Part shown: positions 54,698 through 64,000 of the stretch, one piece after another | How the letters are laid out: each line of letters starts with the position of its first letter | How positions within the stretch are numbered: the stretch's first letter is position 1 | Assembly: GCA_036927565.1 (NCBI GenBank) | Contig: JAYESD010000009.1 | Span: forward strand, 27,495,601-27,559,600 | Reading direction: 5' to 3' | DNA from: Tuctoria greenei | Taxonomy: Eukaryota; Streptophyta; Magnoliopsida; Poales; Poaceae | Length of the DNA: 64,000 nucleotides | Notes under the pieces: generated by a model | What the model saw: the letters and a program-made list of their open reading frames with translations, nothing else | The model's database searches: none | What the model was told of the DNA's origin: nothing | Position numbers and translations under genes: made by a program

Positions 54698-57600
54698 CCG
54701 TACAAGAAGTGGAAGAGCATAATGATGATAGCACAAGGTTGATAGGATGGATGAGATGATAGAAGCTATACGACCAGAGCTTACGAAAGATCCTCCTACA
54801 ACGAAGATTGAAATATTCTTCAAGCTTCTCAAAGCTTCAGAAGAGCCACTGCATGAACACACTGAAGTGACCTCCCTCACTTTCATGACTAGACTTATAA
54901 TAATCAAGTCTAAGTACTTCTTCTCCAATAACTTCTATAACGACCTCATGAAATTGATCAGCGATATCCTTCTACAGCTCCATAAAGTGCCTAAAGATAT
55001 GTATTAGGCGAAGAAATTTCTTTCTGGTCTCGGTATGAAATATGAAAAGATTGATGTGAGTCCAGACAACTGCATATTTTTTTTGAAAGAGCATACCAAA
55101 GTGAACAAGTGTTTAAAATGTGGTAAATTGAGGTTTTTCCAAGTTGTTAACGATGATGGTGATAATGTGATGACAAAAGTCGCACGTAACCAACTTTGTT
55201 ACTTACCTATAACACCTCGATTGAAGTGGTTGTTTCTTTCAAAAAGAACCGTCAGATAAATGATATGGCACAAAGAAGGTGTATGTCAGAATAATGGAGT
55301 CATGATGCACCCATCCAACTGTGAGGCATGGAAGGTGCTGGACCAGTTTGATCCAGATTTCGACAGGGGTGTGAGAAAGTTGCATCGGGTTAGCGACAGA
55401 TGACTTCTCGCTGTTTTGTACATACACTAGGTCATTACTCCTACTGGCCTGTCTTTGTTATTTCATACAACCTACCACCTTCTGTTTGTATGAAATATGA
55501 GTTCATGTTTCTTTGCCTCATCATACCTAGACTAGATCATCATGAGCCACGTCTCAACATGATGTTGAAACCATTGATTGAAAAATTGAAAACGTTGTAG
55601 ACAAAAGTCGAGGCGTACGACTGTTATAAGAAGTAGAAATTCAACCTACGAGCTGCTTACTTGTGGTCCATCTATGATTTCCCGATATACGATATGTTTT
55701 CTAGATGGAGCACTCACGATCATTTGACGTGTATGATATGTGCTTCAGATATAGATTGTTTTCGACTTAGTCATGGAGGCAAGATATGCTACTTTGATTG
55801 TCACATATGTTGGTTGCCTCAAGATCACATGTTTATGCAACAGAAGAATGTCTTAAGAAAGGACACCATTGTCAGAAAAGGACCACTAAAACGCCTAAAC
55901 GGGTCAAAATTTTTTATTATGGTGGACAAACTGGTGCCAGTTGAAGGTCGTCCTAGATATTTTGTAGGTTATGAAGAGGAACACAATTGAACTCACATCT
56001 GTGGACTTTGGGAACTACCATATGTGAAGTCATTGATTCTAGTGTACAACATAATGTCATGTATCAAAAGCGTAACATGGGCGAATGTATCATAAGTACA
56101 TGCATGGATATGACGGGCAAAACAAAAGACAATATAAACGCTCAAAAGTATCTGGCGGAGGTTTGTAACTATCCAACTCTTGAGCTCTCCGAAAGTGGTG
56201 GTAAGCCACATGCTTCTTTCTGTCTTGAATCTAAAAAAGTCATCAAATGGTTGAAAAGCTTGAAATTCCCAGATGGTTACGTAGCTAGTCTGAAACAAGC
56301 TGTGAATGTGAAGACAAAAATGCTCACCGAATTAAAGAGTCACGATTCTCACATAATCATGGAAATACTACTACCTGTTATATTTTGAGGCTATTTTGAT
56401 GATGCCGTGTGGAAGGTGTTAGCCGAGCTTAACTATTTCTATAGACAGCCCTGTGCTAAAGAAATCATGATAAAGATGATGAATAAATTGGAGAAGATAC
56501 TAGTACTATTATGTGAGATGGAATTTTTTCTACAGGATTCTTCAATCCAATGCAACATCTTCTTATATGTCTTCCATTTGAAGCTAAAGTGGGTGATCCC
56601 GTGCAGTATAGATGGATGTACCACAGTGAAAGAGCACTAATATATCTAAAACCAATGATTCGCAACAGGGCAAGGGCGGAAGAATGCATTGGTAAAGCAT
56701 TTACTCTTAAGTAAGTAAGATACTTCTCAACTGTTTACTTTGTAGGGGAACACAATGTCAATACTTTGGTAATATATAGACGAACAACATTCTTGTATCC
56801 ATCTCTCCATTTTTTGCAACGAGAGCACTTTTGTAGGTAGTAGGATGACCTACAATTATACCGCAGAAGAAAGGAATGTTGTTTTTCTCTACATGTACGC
56901 TAATATAGATGGGATGGACAAATATTTCGAGTAGGTGTTTGCCCTACATTTATGCTAAGCAACATATTTTGCAACACATCTATTCTAAAAAGTTTTCTCT
57001 TCGCACATCGAGTTTCACAAGTAAAATTGGCCACATAAGTATTAACCTACAAGCAAACAAGTAGAAGCGATGTGACGGGATGGAATAAACGGGGGACCTA
57101 TTTTTCTATCTTGGTTTCGAGGTCATGTGACATTTTCTCGTTAAGTATACCAATATTTACAGAGAATTCTCATAACTTACGAGTGTTTACAAAGTATTCT
57201 CATAATTTCATATCTTGGACAGTGCATGAAAGATGCCGACGTCGACCAAGACTTGCGACAAGTATCCTATGGATTGGCCAAAGTGAGAAGTTATGGTCAA
57301 TATGACGTCAATGACCTCTAATTCCGTACAACTCAATTTGAATCTCTTCGTCCTCTTGTGGCAACATCTAATACCGGAGTTGTGACAAGGGTAATGACTC
57401 TCAAGGACATGAAACTAATTACTATGGGATTATTGAAAAAATCCTTGAATTAACTTTTGTCGAGAATAAGGAACTTCGAGTAGTATTCTTTATAGGAAAA
57501 GTATGGGCAGAAGGCCATGAGGATACACGGTGAATGGTACGATTGGGAAAACGTGTCAATCGACCCTCAAGCCATGTATGCAAGTGGAGGCGGTAAGGCC

Positions 57601-58110
57601 TATGGATGGTGAGTTGGTCATTTGTTTCTTTTTTCAATTTCCCTTCTTCTAATTTTATTCTTCTTTCTTTTGTAGGTTTGCCATTTTCGATAGAGTTGTC
57701 GACTCGAGTGTGTCACGACCTTCGAGAGGCACTTCATCGACGCAGGCTTAATCCGTTAGACCATTGAGTCTCCGTCTCTTGCAGAGGTACTTGGAGTTCC
57801 AAAGCATGCAAGAGGCGTTGGCGTGGACCCAGAAAGAGTTCGACACGGAGAAAGCCATGCACAGGGCTGCACAGGAGTATTAGACCAACTACATGGCACA
57901 GATGCAGGAGCAATAGTGGTAAATAATTTAAATTACTTTTGTTTAATTTTATAGAATTTTACTAATATGTATGTTCTAATGTTTTGCAATCACAGTCCTT
58001 AGCTCAACAGCATGGCCAACAAATCGCGATTCGTATGTGGCAGCCGCCATAGGTGCCCTCGCCACATGCGCCTCCTTCGGATGTTAATGAGTCTGTGGTC
58101 CAATATATAA

Positions 58111-59235
58111 TTTCAGCCAGTCAGGGTGAAGATTAAAAATCAACAATGAATTGCAAGGGCAGTGGTAATTTACATGTGTATTCTATGTTAATAGGTGATA
58201 TTCCAATTCTTTTTGGAGAGAGGTCCAAGGTAAAAATTCCAGAACCAGAGATACAGGTAAAAACTGGAGTTCTTAGATCCCTGCCACAAGCAATAGTTAC
58301 ACGTAGAAAGATTTGAAGGGTTCAAGACTAAACATTCACGTATCTCATAGATTTATTGAGTTATTTGTATCCGTGCTGGAATATTTTATTATATATTTGT
58401 TAGAGTATTAGACAAGTACTAGTACTAGTCAGCTTCTGTAATTAGCAAGGGGTCCAGGTCAAGTACGACCTGCTATTCGTAGTCCAGTAGATCAAGGTCT
58501 GGTTTATTTGTGTTGCAACCGGACTCTAATTATTCTGATTGTGGGCCATATCAAATCATGTCTGCGTGCATATATTGGCCTAGGGCCGGCCATGTAACAG
58601 GGAGGTTTTTTTGTCATTACGTATTGGTGTCTTCTATCTAGGGTTTTCCTCCAAAACAAAGATGGTTCCATCTACTAAATATGGCTGATCCTTCTAGGAT
58701 TCTGGTGTGAGATCGTGACCAGGTTGTGGCTTGGGTGCGTATTTTGGTTCTAGGCTGCTGGAATCTCTTTTCTGTTCGCACTTTGAAGTCACGGGTGGAA
58801 GAATCTGCCATATGGTGTTTGTACACAAACGTGGACAACATCTAATCTGGGTGTGCTGTTTGATCTTCTAAGGATCTCCTTATTTGGTCCTGATCTACTT
58901 GTTCACGGTGGAAGGCAAAGTTAGGGATTGGTTTCCAACCAGTTACTCCATTGCTGATTGTGCATCGGTCCTTGCTGAGTTTATGCAGTATATTGCTGTC
59001 TTGTTTATTTAATCAAGTTCTCCACTCTGGTTGTCAACGTGAGAAGATACAAGTTCTGTATTCTTGCTACTGTAATTCTGAATTTACAATTGGCTTGGTA
59101 CTCTTTAGTACCGTGAAAGATAGAGACAAAATTACGAACACAGCCTTCGTGTTCTTACCAGATGTCCAGGTAATAAACTGTTAAATATAGTCATATTTTA
59201 TTTAACATAGTCAAATCTAAGACAAACTCATAGGT
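58111..59235. other. Non-coding insertion-rich stretch in CACTA 2
   Basis: This lies in the last intron of the second gene and is much longer than its partner in CACTA 1. A segment from about 58398 (tgttagagtattag) has the look of an LTR start, but I could not fix its other end or a target duplication. No protein is recognisable. Confidence 0.4.
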
Positions 59236-59612
59236 GGTAGAGAGAGAAGGGGGTGGAAGATAGGGAGAGGGAGAGATATAGAGAGGGTGGTAGGGAGAGG
59301 GAGAGAGATAGTGAGAGAAATGGGGAGTAAGAGAGAGAGAGTGAGAGAGAGGGAGTGGTAGAGAAGAGGGAGAGAGGGAGTGCGAGAGAGAGATAGTGAA
59401 AGTGAGAGAGAGGGGGAGATAGATGCTAGAGAGGCGGAAGAAGAGAGGGTGAGAGAGGGGATGGATGGTATAGAGGGAGAGGATGAGAGTGAGAGAGAGG
59501 GAATGGATGGTACAGAGAGAGAGAAAGAGAGTGAGAGGGAATGGATGATAGAGAGGGAGAGGAAGAGAGCGAGAGAGAGGGTATGGACAGTAGAGAGGGA
59601 GAGGAAGAGAGA
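59236..59612 (+). repeat. Purine-only (GA)n-rich tract
   Basis: Nearly 380 bases are almost pure purine on the plus strand, built of gagagaggga-like units. Frames rich in R, E and S across it are low-complexity artefacts. It lies just upstream of the last exon of the CACTA 2 second gene. Confidence 0.93.
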
Positions 59613-59904
59613 AACATGTCTAACTACTCATGTGCATTGCAGAAATCGGCCACAGAGGCTCAAACTTCATCACCATAGCTTCGAGCACCGGGAGAGAGTT
59701 CTTCGGCTTTGAAGGTAGTAGAGGAGCTAGTGCATAACCTATTATGTGCATTTTGTGTTTGTGATGTGATGTGATACCTTTATGATGTGGTGTGATGATT
59801 ATGTGTCTTGTTGTTGTTTTGCTGCTGTATATATTCTCCTTATTTCTGTGTAGCTAGCCATCAAGCCATGTTAGGCATATTTGGTTTTTTTAAAAAAATA
59901 GAAA

Positions 59905-60267
59905 ACTTTATTTACAATGGCTTGTATACATGCAGTTGTAAATAGACCACTCTTATTTACAACGGTTGTCCTGGTCGTCGTAAATAAACCACTCTTATTT
60001 ACGATGGCTGTTCTAGCCATGGTAAATAAGGTAACCGGGCCCAACACGTGGCACAAGCTCTTGTTTATGACGGTTACAGACTGTCATCATAAATAAGCTA
60101 ATTTACGACTGCGGTCGTCGTAAATTAACTTATTTATGATAATTAAATTACCACGACCAAAAACCGTCGTAATTTAGCAAAAGCCATCGTAAATAGCTTA
60201 ATTACGATGGTTTTGGCCTTAATTACGATGGTTTAGGTCATTGTAAATTAGTTGCATCCTTGTAGTG
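59905..60267 (+). repeat. Right subterminal repeats of CACTA 2
   Basis: About a dozen motifs of the type TTTACGACGGTT, ACGGTCGTCGTAAAT and relatives in both directions fill the last 350 bases before the inverted repeat. Confidence 0.85.
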
Positions 60268-60360
60268 AACCAGATATTAGATCGGTTGATCTTGAGATTC
60301 ACAAAGTTATTGCTAGTTTCACTAATCGTTCCTAACAGCTAGATCTACTAGAATCTAACA

Positions 60361-62126
60361 CATGTGGGATACAACATTCGGATCAAGGAGGCTAAGGAGG
60401 TAAGGAGTGGGATTTGGGATATGGTCAAAGAGGTTTCCATGATGATGGTTGGGGAAGAGTTGGAGACGACGAAATCGATGTAGATCAGTGGCGGCGATAA
60501 AGGACGACGACGGCAGGGGCTCCTCCCTCCTTACAACTGACTTGAATCACATCTTAACACCTTACAACTGACCCGAATCACATCTTAACACCTCTGGTCC
60601 CTAGAAACTTGGGGAAAGATGATGAGTCAAGAGCATCCCATAGCATCAAATAGCACCAAATACCACCGGAGATACACCAAGCATATCACTGAATAGACGA
60701 TATACAACCTCACATATCATTGTAATATTGATATCAAGATTAATAAAACCAAGTAGGAGTATGGTTTTATCTCAACGGAGTGGGTCCGAACCTAGGTCTC
60801 TTGTGTCTTCTGTTACTGTTGTAATCATATACATGTAGGTATCCTTACATACTTCCCCTCAATCCTATCCATATATTCTATTGTTGTGACAACCACAGAA
60901 CACCAATAACAGGTTGGTGCCCACGATCGGGGTGCATGGGAGTTGGAATCGGTTGTTGGGCCAATTCTCACTTGGAGATCAACTCCAATAGTCATCACTT
61001 GTCGATGTCGACATGCATGTCATCTATCACTGAAAGAATAATTAGTCGTAAATGCGCAACAACACCCATGGTGACTCTAGGACTCATACACAGGTGAATT
61101 AGATCCATCACAATGAATCTAATTAGTCGAGTTACGCGCAATTTGCAATTTGGAACCTCAGACTTATTAGAGCTAACATGTATGTGTGTTTGCAGTGAAG
61201 ATTAGAATTACGAGTTTTTTTCCTAAAATTACAAACTCATGGTCTCCCACCAATGACAATATTTTGTGTTTTTGCACTAGTGTTACGCTACATAAATAAC
61301 ATAATAGAGCATTCTCACCCCTGCTGCCTAAATGTGGTATTGATTGTCAAATACTAATATCGATGATAGCATGAGAGCCAATGTGGGATGTCACCGTTGG
61401 CTCAATATATACAACTAGAGGGGGCAGACAAATTACTTCACTAGTAGATCGATATTGACATAGCAATCTTCTTTCCTGACCTCTTTGCTCAGTAGATCTA
61501 TCGTTCCCATCTCCAATTTTGCGTCGTCAGACCAGACGCATCAGTTAAGAGGCGAAAGTGACGGGTCATGATGGCAACAAGAGGGAAAGGCAAACTTCTT
61601 TTTGCCTTGCTCCCTTGATTTTTAATGAAGATGAAATGTTTGTCCGACCGAGCCTTTTTTCTAAACTTTACTAGGTGAGTGCCCAATGCTCGTGCATTAC
61701 ACCGGGAGCTAAAAATTCTAAAAATATCATACTATTATTTTTATTTTGCACTTAGAGCAGAATTTTATTGAGCATATGAAGTATATACAACATAGTACAC
61801 TGCATCACCTCAGCTAGAAAATTTTCAAGCTACTGACTTTTGAATACGCAATTTCTCCAAAATCCAGAACAACGGCACCGTATATGATCTACTGAGAATA
61901 AATACTGCACTTTTAAGCAAAAAAATGAAGGAATAAGGGCATTTCAGAACTTATTAATCCTTTGGTTTCATTTAATTTGATGGTGATTAGTTCAAATAAA
62001 ATGAAATGGAGGGAGTATAACTTAGAATCAGTGAAGTCCCCTAAGAATTTCCCCTTCAAGAGCTCTGGGCAAAAAATGGAGTGGTACACATGCAGACTCC
62101 ACAAGCAGTCCACGATCCGAGCCAAC
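60361..62126. other. Spacer with degraded repeats
   Basis: No gene is visible. At about 60913 ggttggtgcccacgatcggg resembles the primer site that follows some plant LTRs, so 60600-60912 may be the end of a degraded LTR. At 61660 the sequence tctaaactttactaggtgag resembles a Helitron 5' end, without a confirmed 3' end. Confidence 0.35.
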
Positions 62127-62270
62127 AGTTAAACGGGCCGTGCCGGACATGGCCTGGCCCGGGCTGGCCCGGGCGCGGTTCCCTCCGTGCCGGATCGTGC
62201 TCGTGCCAGACAAAAACACCGGGCTTCGGACCAGTCCAATTAGCCCGGCCCATTTAGACAGCTATAGTTG
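62127..62270. repeat. GC-rich inverted-repeat segment (hAT-like subterminal sequence)
   Basis: Between aacgggccgtgccgg and agcccggcccatttagacag the DNA is built of ggcccgggc-type units in both directions, as in the ends of several plant hAT families. Target duplications could not be found. Confidence 0.35.
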
Positions 62271-62583
62271 TGGACAAGAATATGAACCAACACACGTAGG
62301 CAGGAAAGAGTTGAGTTTGGCGGCTTGGGCTTTATCGGTCACGACCCGAACTTGGATAGATCAGAGTAAGGAATAAATAAAAGCTTGGCTGCTTCAGGCC
62401 TCGTTAGGAAAGACGTGTATTGCGGTGGATCCACAACCGATCCTGGTTTTCCATGGATCGAAAACCACGCCGGGAGCATCTCTCTTCTGCGGATAAAATC
62501 TACGTTTGGCGATGACATGAATTGAAAGAAATACCGGCCCAAACTCGTCAATCCATGGGGGTTAAAATGTCGTCAAGTGAGGC

Positions 62584-62910
62584 GTGGAAAAAACCACGAG
62601 GCGGGCGTCACTCTCGTTCCTCTCGTGTGCCTCGAGTGGCCGAGCCGCTCACGGCTCACCTCTCCAATTTAGCAGCTTCCTTGCTCCGAAAGCTCCTCCG
62701 ACATGCTCCCTGTCCGATCCCGCTGCTTCCTCTTGCAGCCCCACCCCCATTCTCATCAAGGGAGATAAACATTTCATTCATCGGCTCTTCGTATCACGAC
62801 GAGACATTCACATAGGGGACGACAAGGTTGAAAATCGCACCACATCTTGCATCCTGCGCTTCACCGAGCTCAGCGATAAGCTGATCATTGACTGCCGGCG
62901 TTCACCTTAA
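62584..62910 (+). other. Unidentified open frame in a GC-rich island
   Basis: A 108-codon frame with a serine/proline-rich start and a more ordinary second half (FIHRLFVSRRDIHIGDDKVE). Overlapping frames are equally long. It could be a first exon of a host gene, a captured gene fragment, or chance. I do not recognise it. Confidence 0.2.
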
Positions 62911-62924
62911 GCCCGTATTTGCAA

Positions 62925-63250
62925 CAATTGAATTAGTGAAACACGAGTTATGAACAAAATAGCGAAGCAACATCGATCTGCATAAAAACAATCTTGAAGA
63001 AAACAAACCGGATGATCAAGGCTCAAATGCTTCGCACAAACTATGAATTTTATTGATCAATGCACAGGAGAAGCAGCTGTACATCATGGTTACCCATGAC
63101 GCCTTGGCCTCCTTGCTTATATAAACCTGGCACAAACAAACTGTAACAGTCCTAGGACTCTACCAGACTAGGACACTATCCATACTTTCCAAAACTACTT
63201 TAGACTCTATACGCAGATAGAAGCAATCATGAACCTTCAAAACACCTTAG
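62925..63250 (+). repeat. Fragment of the solo LTR D family
   Basis: The segment matches 51170-51510 (shared: gagttatga, aattttattgatcaa, cttgcttatata, tacgcagatagaagca, ccttag). It ends abruptly at 63250 where a Sirevirus-like LTR begins, so it was probably a full copy split by that insertion. Confidence 0.75.
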
Positions 63251-64000
63251 TGAAAGTTTGCTATAGGTGGGGTAGATAGGCTAATAAAATCTGAAATGCA
63301 CTTAATTTACAAATAGTAGGGTTCAGACTAGTCCGGTGTAAGCGCGAACTAGACCAGTCTATGTGCAAGAAATGAGAAAATAAGTTATTCGACAAGTTAT
63401 AGTACAAGTTTATATTAGTGGAAGAGTGAATAATGTACTAGCAAGCTAATAGGGTATATTGCAAGAAAATATTGAACTAGATAGCAAGATAATCGACACT
63501 GGTAATATGATGCTAGATGAAACCCTAACGAGCAATTCTAGTGATAAACAAGAGTAATAAGGAGACAAGAGACATACAATTTTTCACCAAAGTTCGATTC
63601 CTTACAGGAATCTACATCCCCGTTGAGATGTCCACAAAGGACCGGATCTCTTTCAACCCTAATGCTCACCAAGTAATCACAAAGATCAAAACTTGGTTCT
63701 CTACTAGAATCTCAATGGGTGATACAAACTTCCCGGGTCTACAACCACAATTCTGGAGACTCGGGTGACCTCTAGCCGCCTAGGGATCAAATCCCAAGAG
63801 TAACTATCACAAATCAACAATAAAGCATGAGAGAATCAAATTGAGAGCTCAAATACAATTTTTCCAACTCACTCCACTTACAAATCACCAAATCCCTCAA
63901 GAATCACTCTTAGAGCTCAAGAATGTGAGGAGAGAGAGTCTTTTGAGAGCTCTAGAATAACTTTGGTGGTGCTAGGGTTTATGAAGAGTTGGTTTGGAGT
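63251..64000 (-). repeat. Sirevirus-like LTR, partial, minus strand
   Basis: Read on the minus strand the sequence has the plan of the LTR at 10840-12344: aaccctagcaccac, then ggtcctttgtggacatctca, acggggatgtagattcctgt, then a palindrome relative accggactagtctg near 63330, and an end ctatctaccccacc ... ctttca at 63251. It is not the same family, but clearly a relative. It runs out of the window, so whether the element is complete cannot be told. Confidence 0.65.

Larger units (their letters stand above)
50589..57480 (+). pseudogene. TNP2-type CACTA transposase, interrupted by two solo LTRs
   Basis: The ATG at 50589 opens the transposase-associated domain (DHSWMYSG, GGHLDEWFAKINNFIDQAF, VRCPCIKCRS), with an early stop at about 50622. 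The frame runs into solo LTR D at 50785, resumes at 52299 with MPHYKV and SFHDETTCQA-like sequence, meets solo LTR E at 52369 and resumes at 54698. Then follow FFKLLKASEEPLHEHTEVTS, CLKCGKLRFFQVV, LCYLPITPRLKWLFLSKRT, AYLWSIYDFPIYDMFSRWST, CFRLSHGGKICYFDCH, LRKDTIVRKGPLKRLNG, NIMSCIKS and WKVLAELNYFYRQPCAKEI (Transposase_21 region), then RNRARAEECIGKAF and YTAEERNVVFLYMYANIDGM. The DUF4216-like start lies at 57340. Many stops and shifts. Confidence 0.88.
57484..59737 (+). pseudogene. TNPA-type exons of CACTA 2, fused to the TNP2 tail
   Basis: The TNP2 tail ends abruptly near 57484 and passes into YGQKAMRIHGEWYDWENVS and DPQAMYASGGGKAYG, the exon that in CACTA 1 is 45593-45705. It ends at 57608 before GTGAG. 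Further exons are 57676-57918 (start FAIFDRVVDSS), 57996 to about 58110, and 59643-59737, each with the same borders as in CACTA 1. The first exons of this gene (the WDSD and GSDGKHN parts) and the end of TNP2 are missing, so one deletion joined the two genes. Stops are present in most exons. Confidence 0.75.
48891..60267 (+). mobile_element. CACTA DNA transposon 2 (11.4 kb with nested solo LTRs)
   Basis: The termini are CACTACAAGAAAATG at 48891 and CATCCTTGTAGTG at 60267, with the target duplication aac (48888-48890 and 60268-60270). Subterminal arrays of TTTACGACGG-type motifs lie at both ends. A TNP2-type transposase gene starts at 50589 and is split by two solo LTRs; its C-terminal part is fused to exons of the TNPA-type gene. 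It is a different family from CACTA 1 by its ends and subterminal motif, though the coding parts are related. Confidence 0.92.
48599..60360 (-). repeat. Small LTR (TGTTAG...CTAACA), split by CACTA 2
   Basis: The LTR begins TGTTAGAATGCAG at 48599 and ends TAGAATCTAACA at 60360. CACTA 2 (48891-60267) and its 3-bp duplication lie inside; joined, the LTR is about 382 bp. TGTTAG/CTAACA ends and the adjacent primer site support an LTR. It is related to the fragment at 16119-16294. Confidence 0.68.

Noticed and set aside
59380..59712. Arginine/glutamate/serine-rich frame of 110 codons
   Set aside because: Purine-tract artefact; it runs into the last exon of a dead transposase gene in the wrong context.
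61660..61720. A Helitron starting at tctaaactttactagg
   Set aside because: The 5' end looks right, but no CTRR end with hairpin or A/T target could be established, so it is only mentioned in the spacer note.

Overview
This is nuclear DNA of a grass (Poaceae). The evidence is one split host gene (an UNC-50 family orthologue with plant GT-AG introns) surrounded by nested retrotransposons and DNA transposons of grass type: a Sirevirus-like Copia, Tat-lineage Gypsy elements, CACTA, hAT-like and LINE elements. There are no operons, CRISPR arrays, rRNA or tRNA genes. The genus cannot be named from the sequence.

Layout. (1) 1-14560: the 5' half of an UNC-50 gene on the minus strand (coding exons at 14359-14273, 13332-13265, 12691-12666 and 1007-917; the rest lies to the left). 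Intron 3 holds a complete 10.9-kb Sirevirus-like Copia element (1396-12344, 5-bp target duplication gttat), whose 5' LTR carries an 840-bp hAT-type element (8-bp duplication). A decayed LINE sits in intron 4. (2) 14560-16294: spacer with a MITE-like inverted-repeat element and part of a small LTR. (3) 16295-28963: Tat-like Gypsy element A on the minus strand (duplication tcatc), inserted in that LTR. (4) 29603-47444: CACTA element 1 (duplication ata) with remnants of two transposase genes; Tat-like Gypsy element B (31696-44567, plus strand, same family as A) sits in an intron of its second gene. (5) 47445-60360: spacer and a second copy of the small LTR, split by CACTA element 2 (48891-60267, duplication aac). 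The transposase gene of CACTA 2 is itself split by two solo LTRs (50785-52298, duplication gtgtc; 52369-54697, duplication ccata/ccgta). (6) 60361-64000: spacer, a fragment of the first solo-LTR family and the start of a further Sirevirus-like LTR that runs out of the window.

Nearly all transposon genes are broken by stops, frameshifts or deletions. The UNC-50 exons are intact with canonical splice sites, so that gene may still be expressed across the large intron.

Most worth a second look: a spliced antisense gene, with an intron at the same place, in both Tat elements; a fragment of pol lodged inside the copy in element A; a variable acidic/proline-rich linker inside the first RNase H domain of both; arrays of CGGACTAGTCCG-type palindromes in several separate places of the Sirevirus, one of them inside gag; and clustered CACGTG boxes in the Tat LTRs. 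I did not find a clearly new defence or mobile system; the antisense gene is the best candidate for uncharacterised biology.
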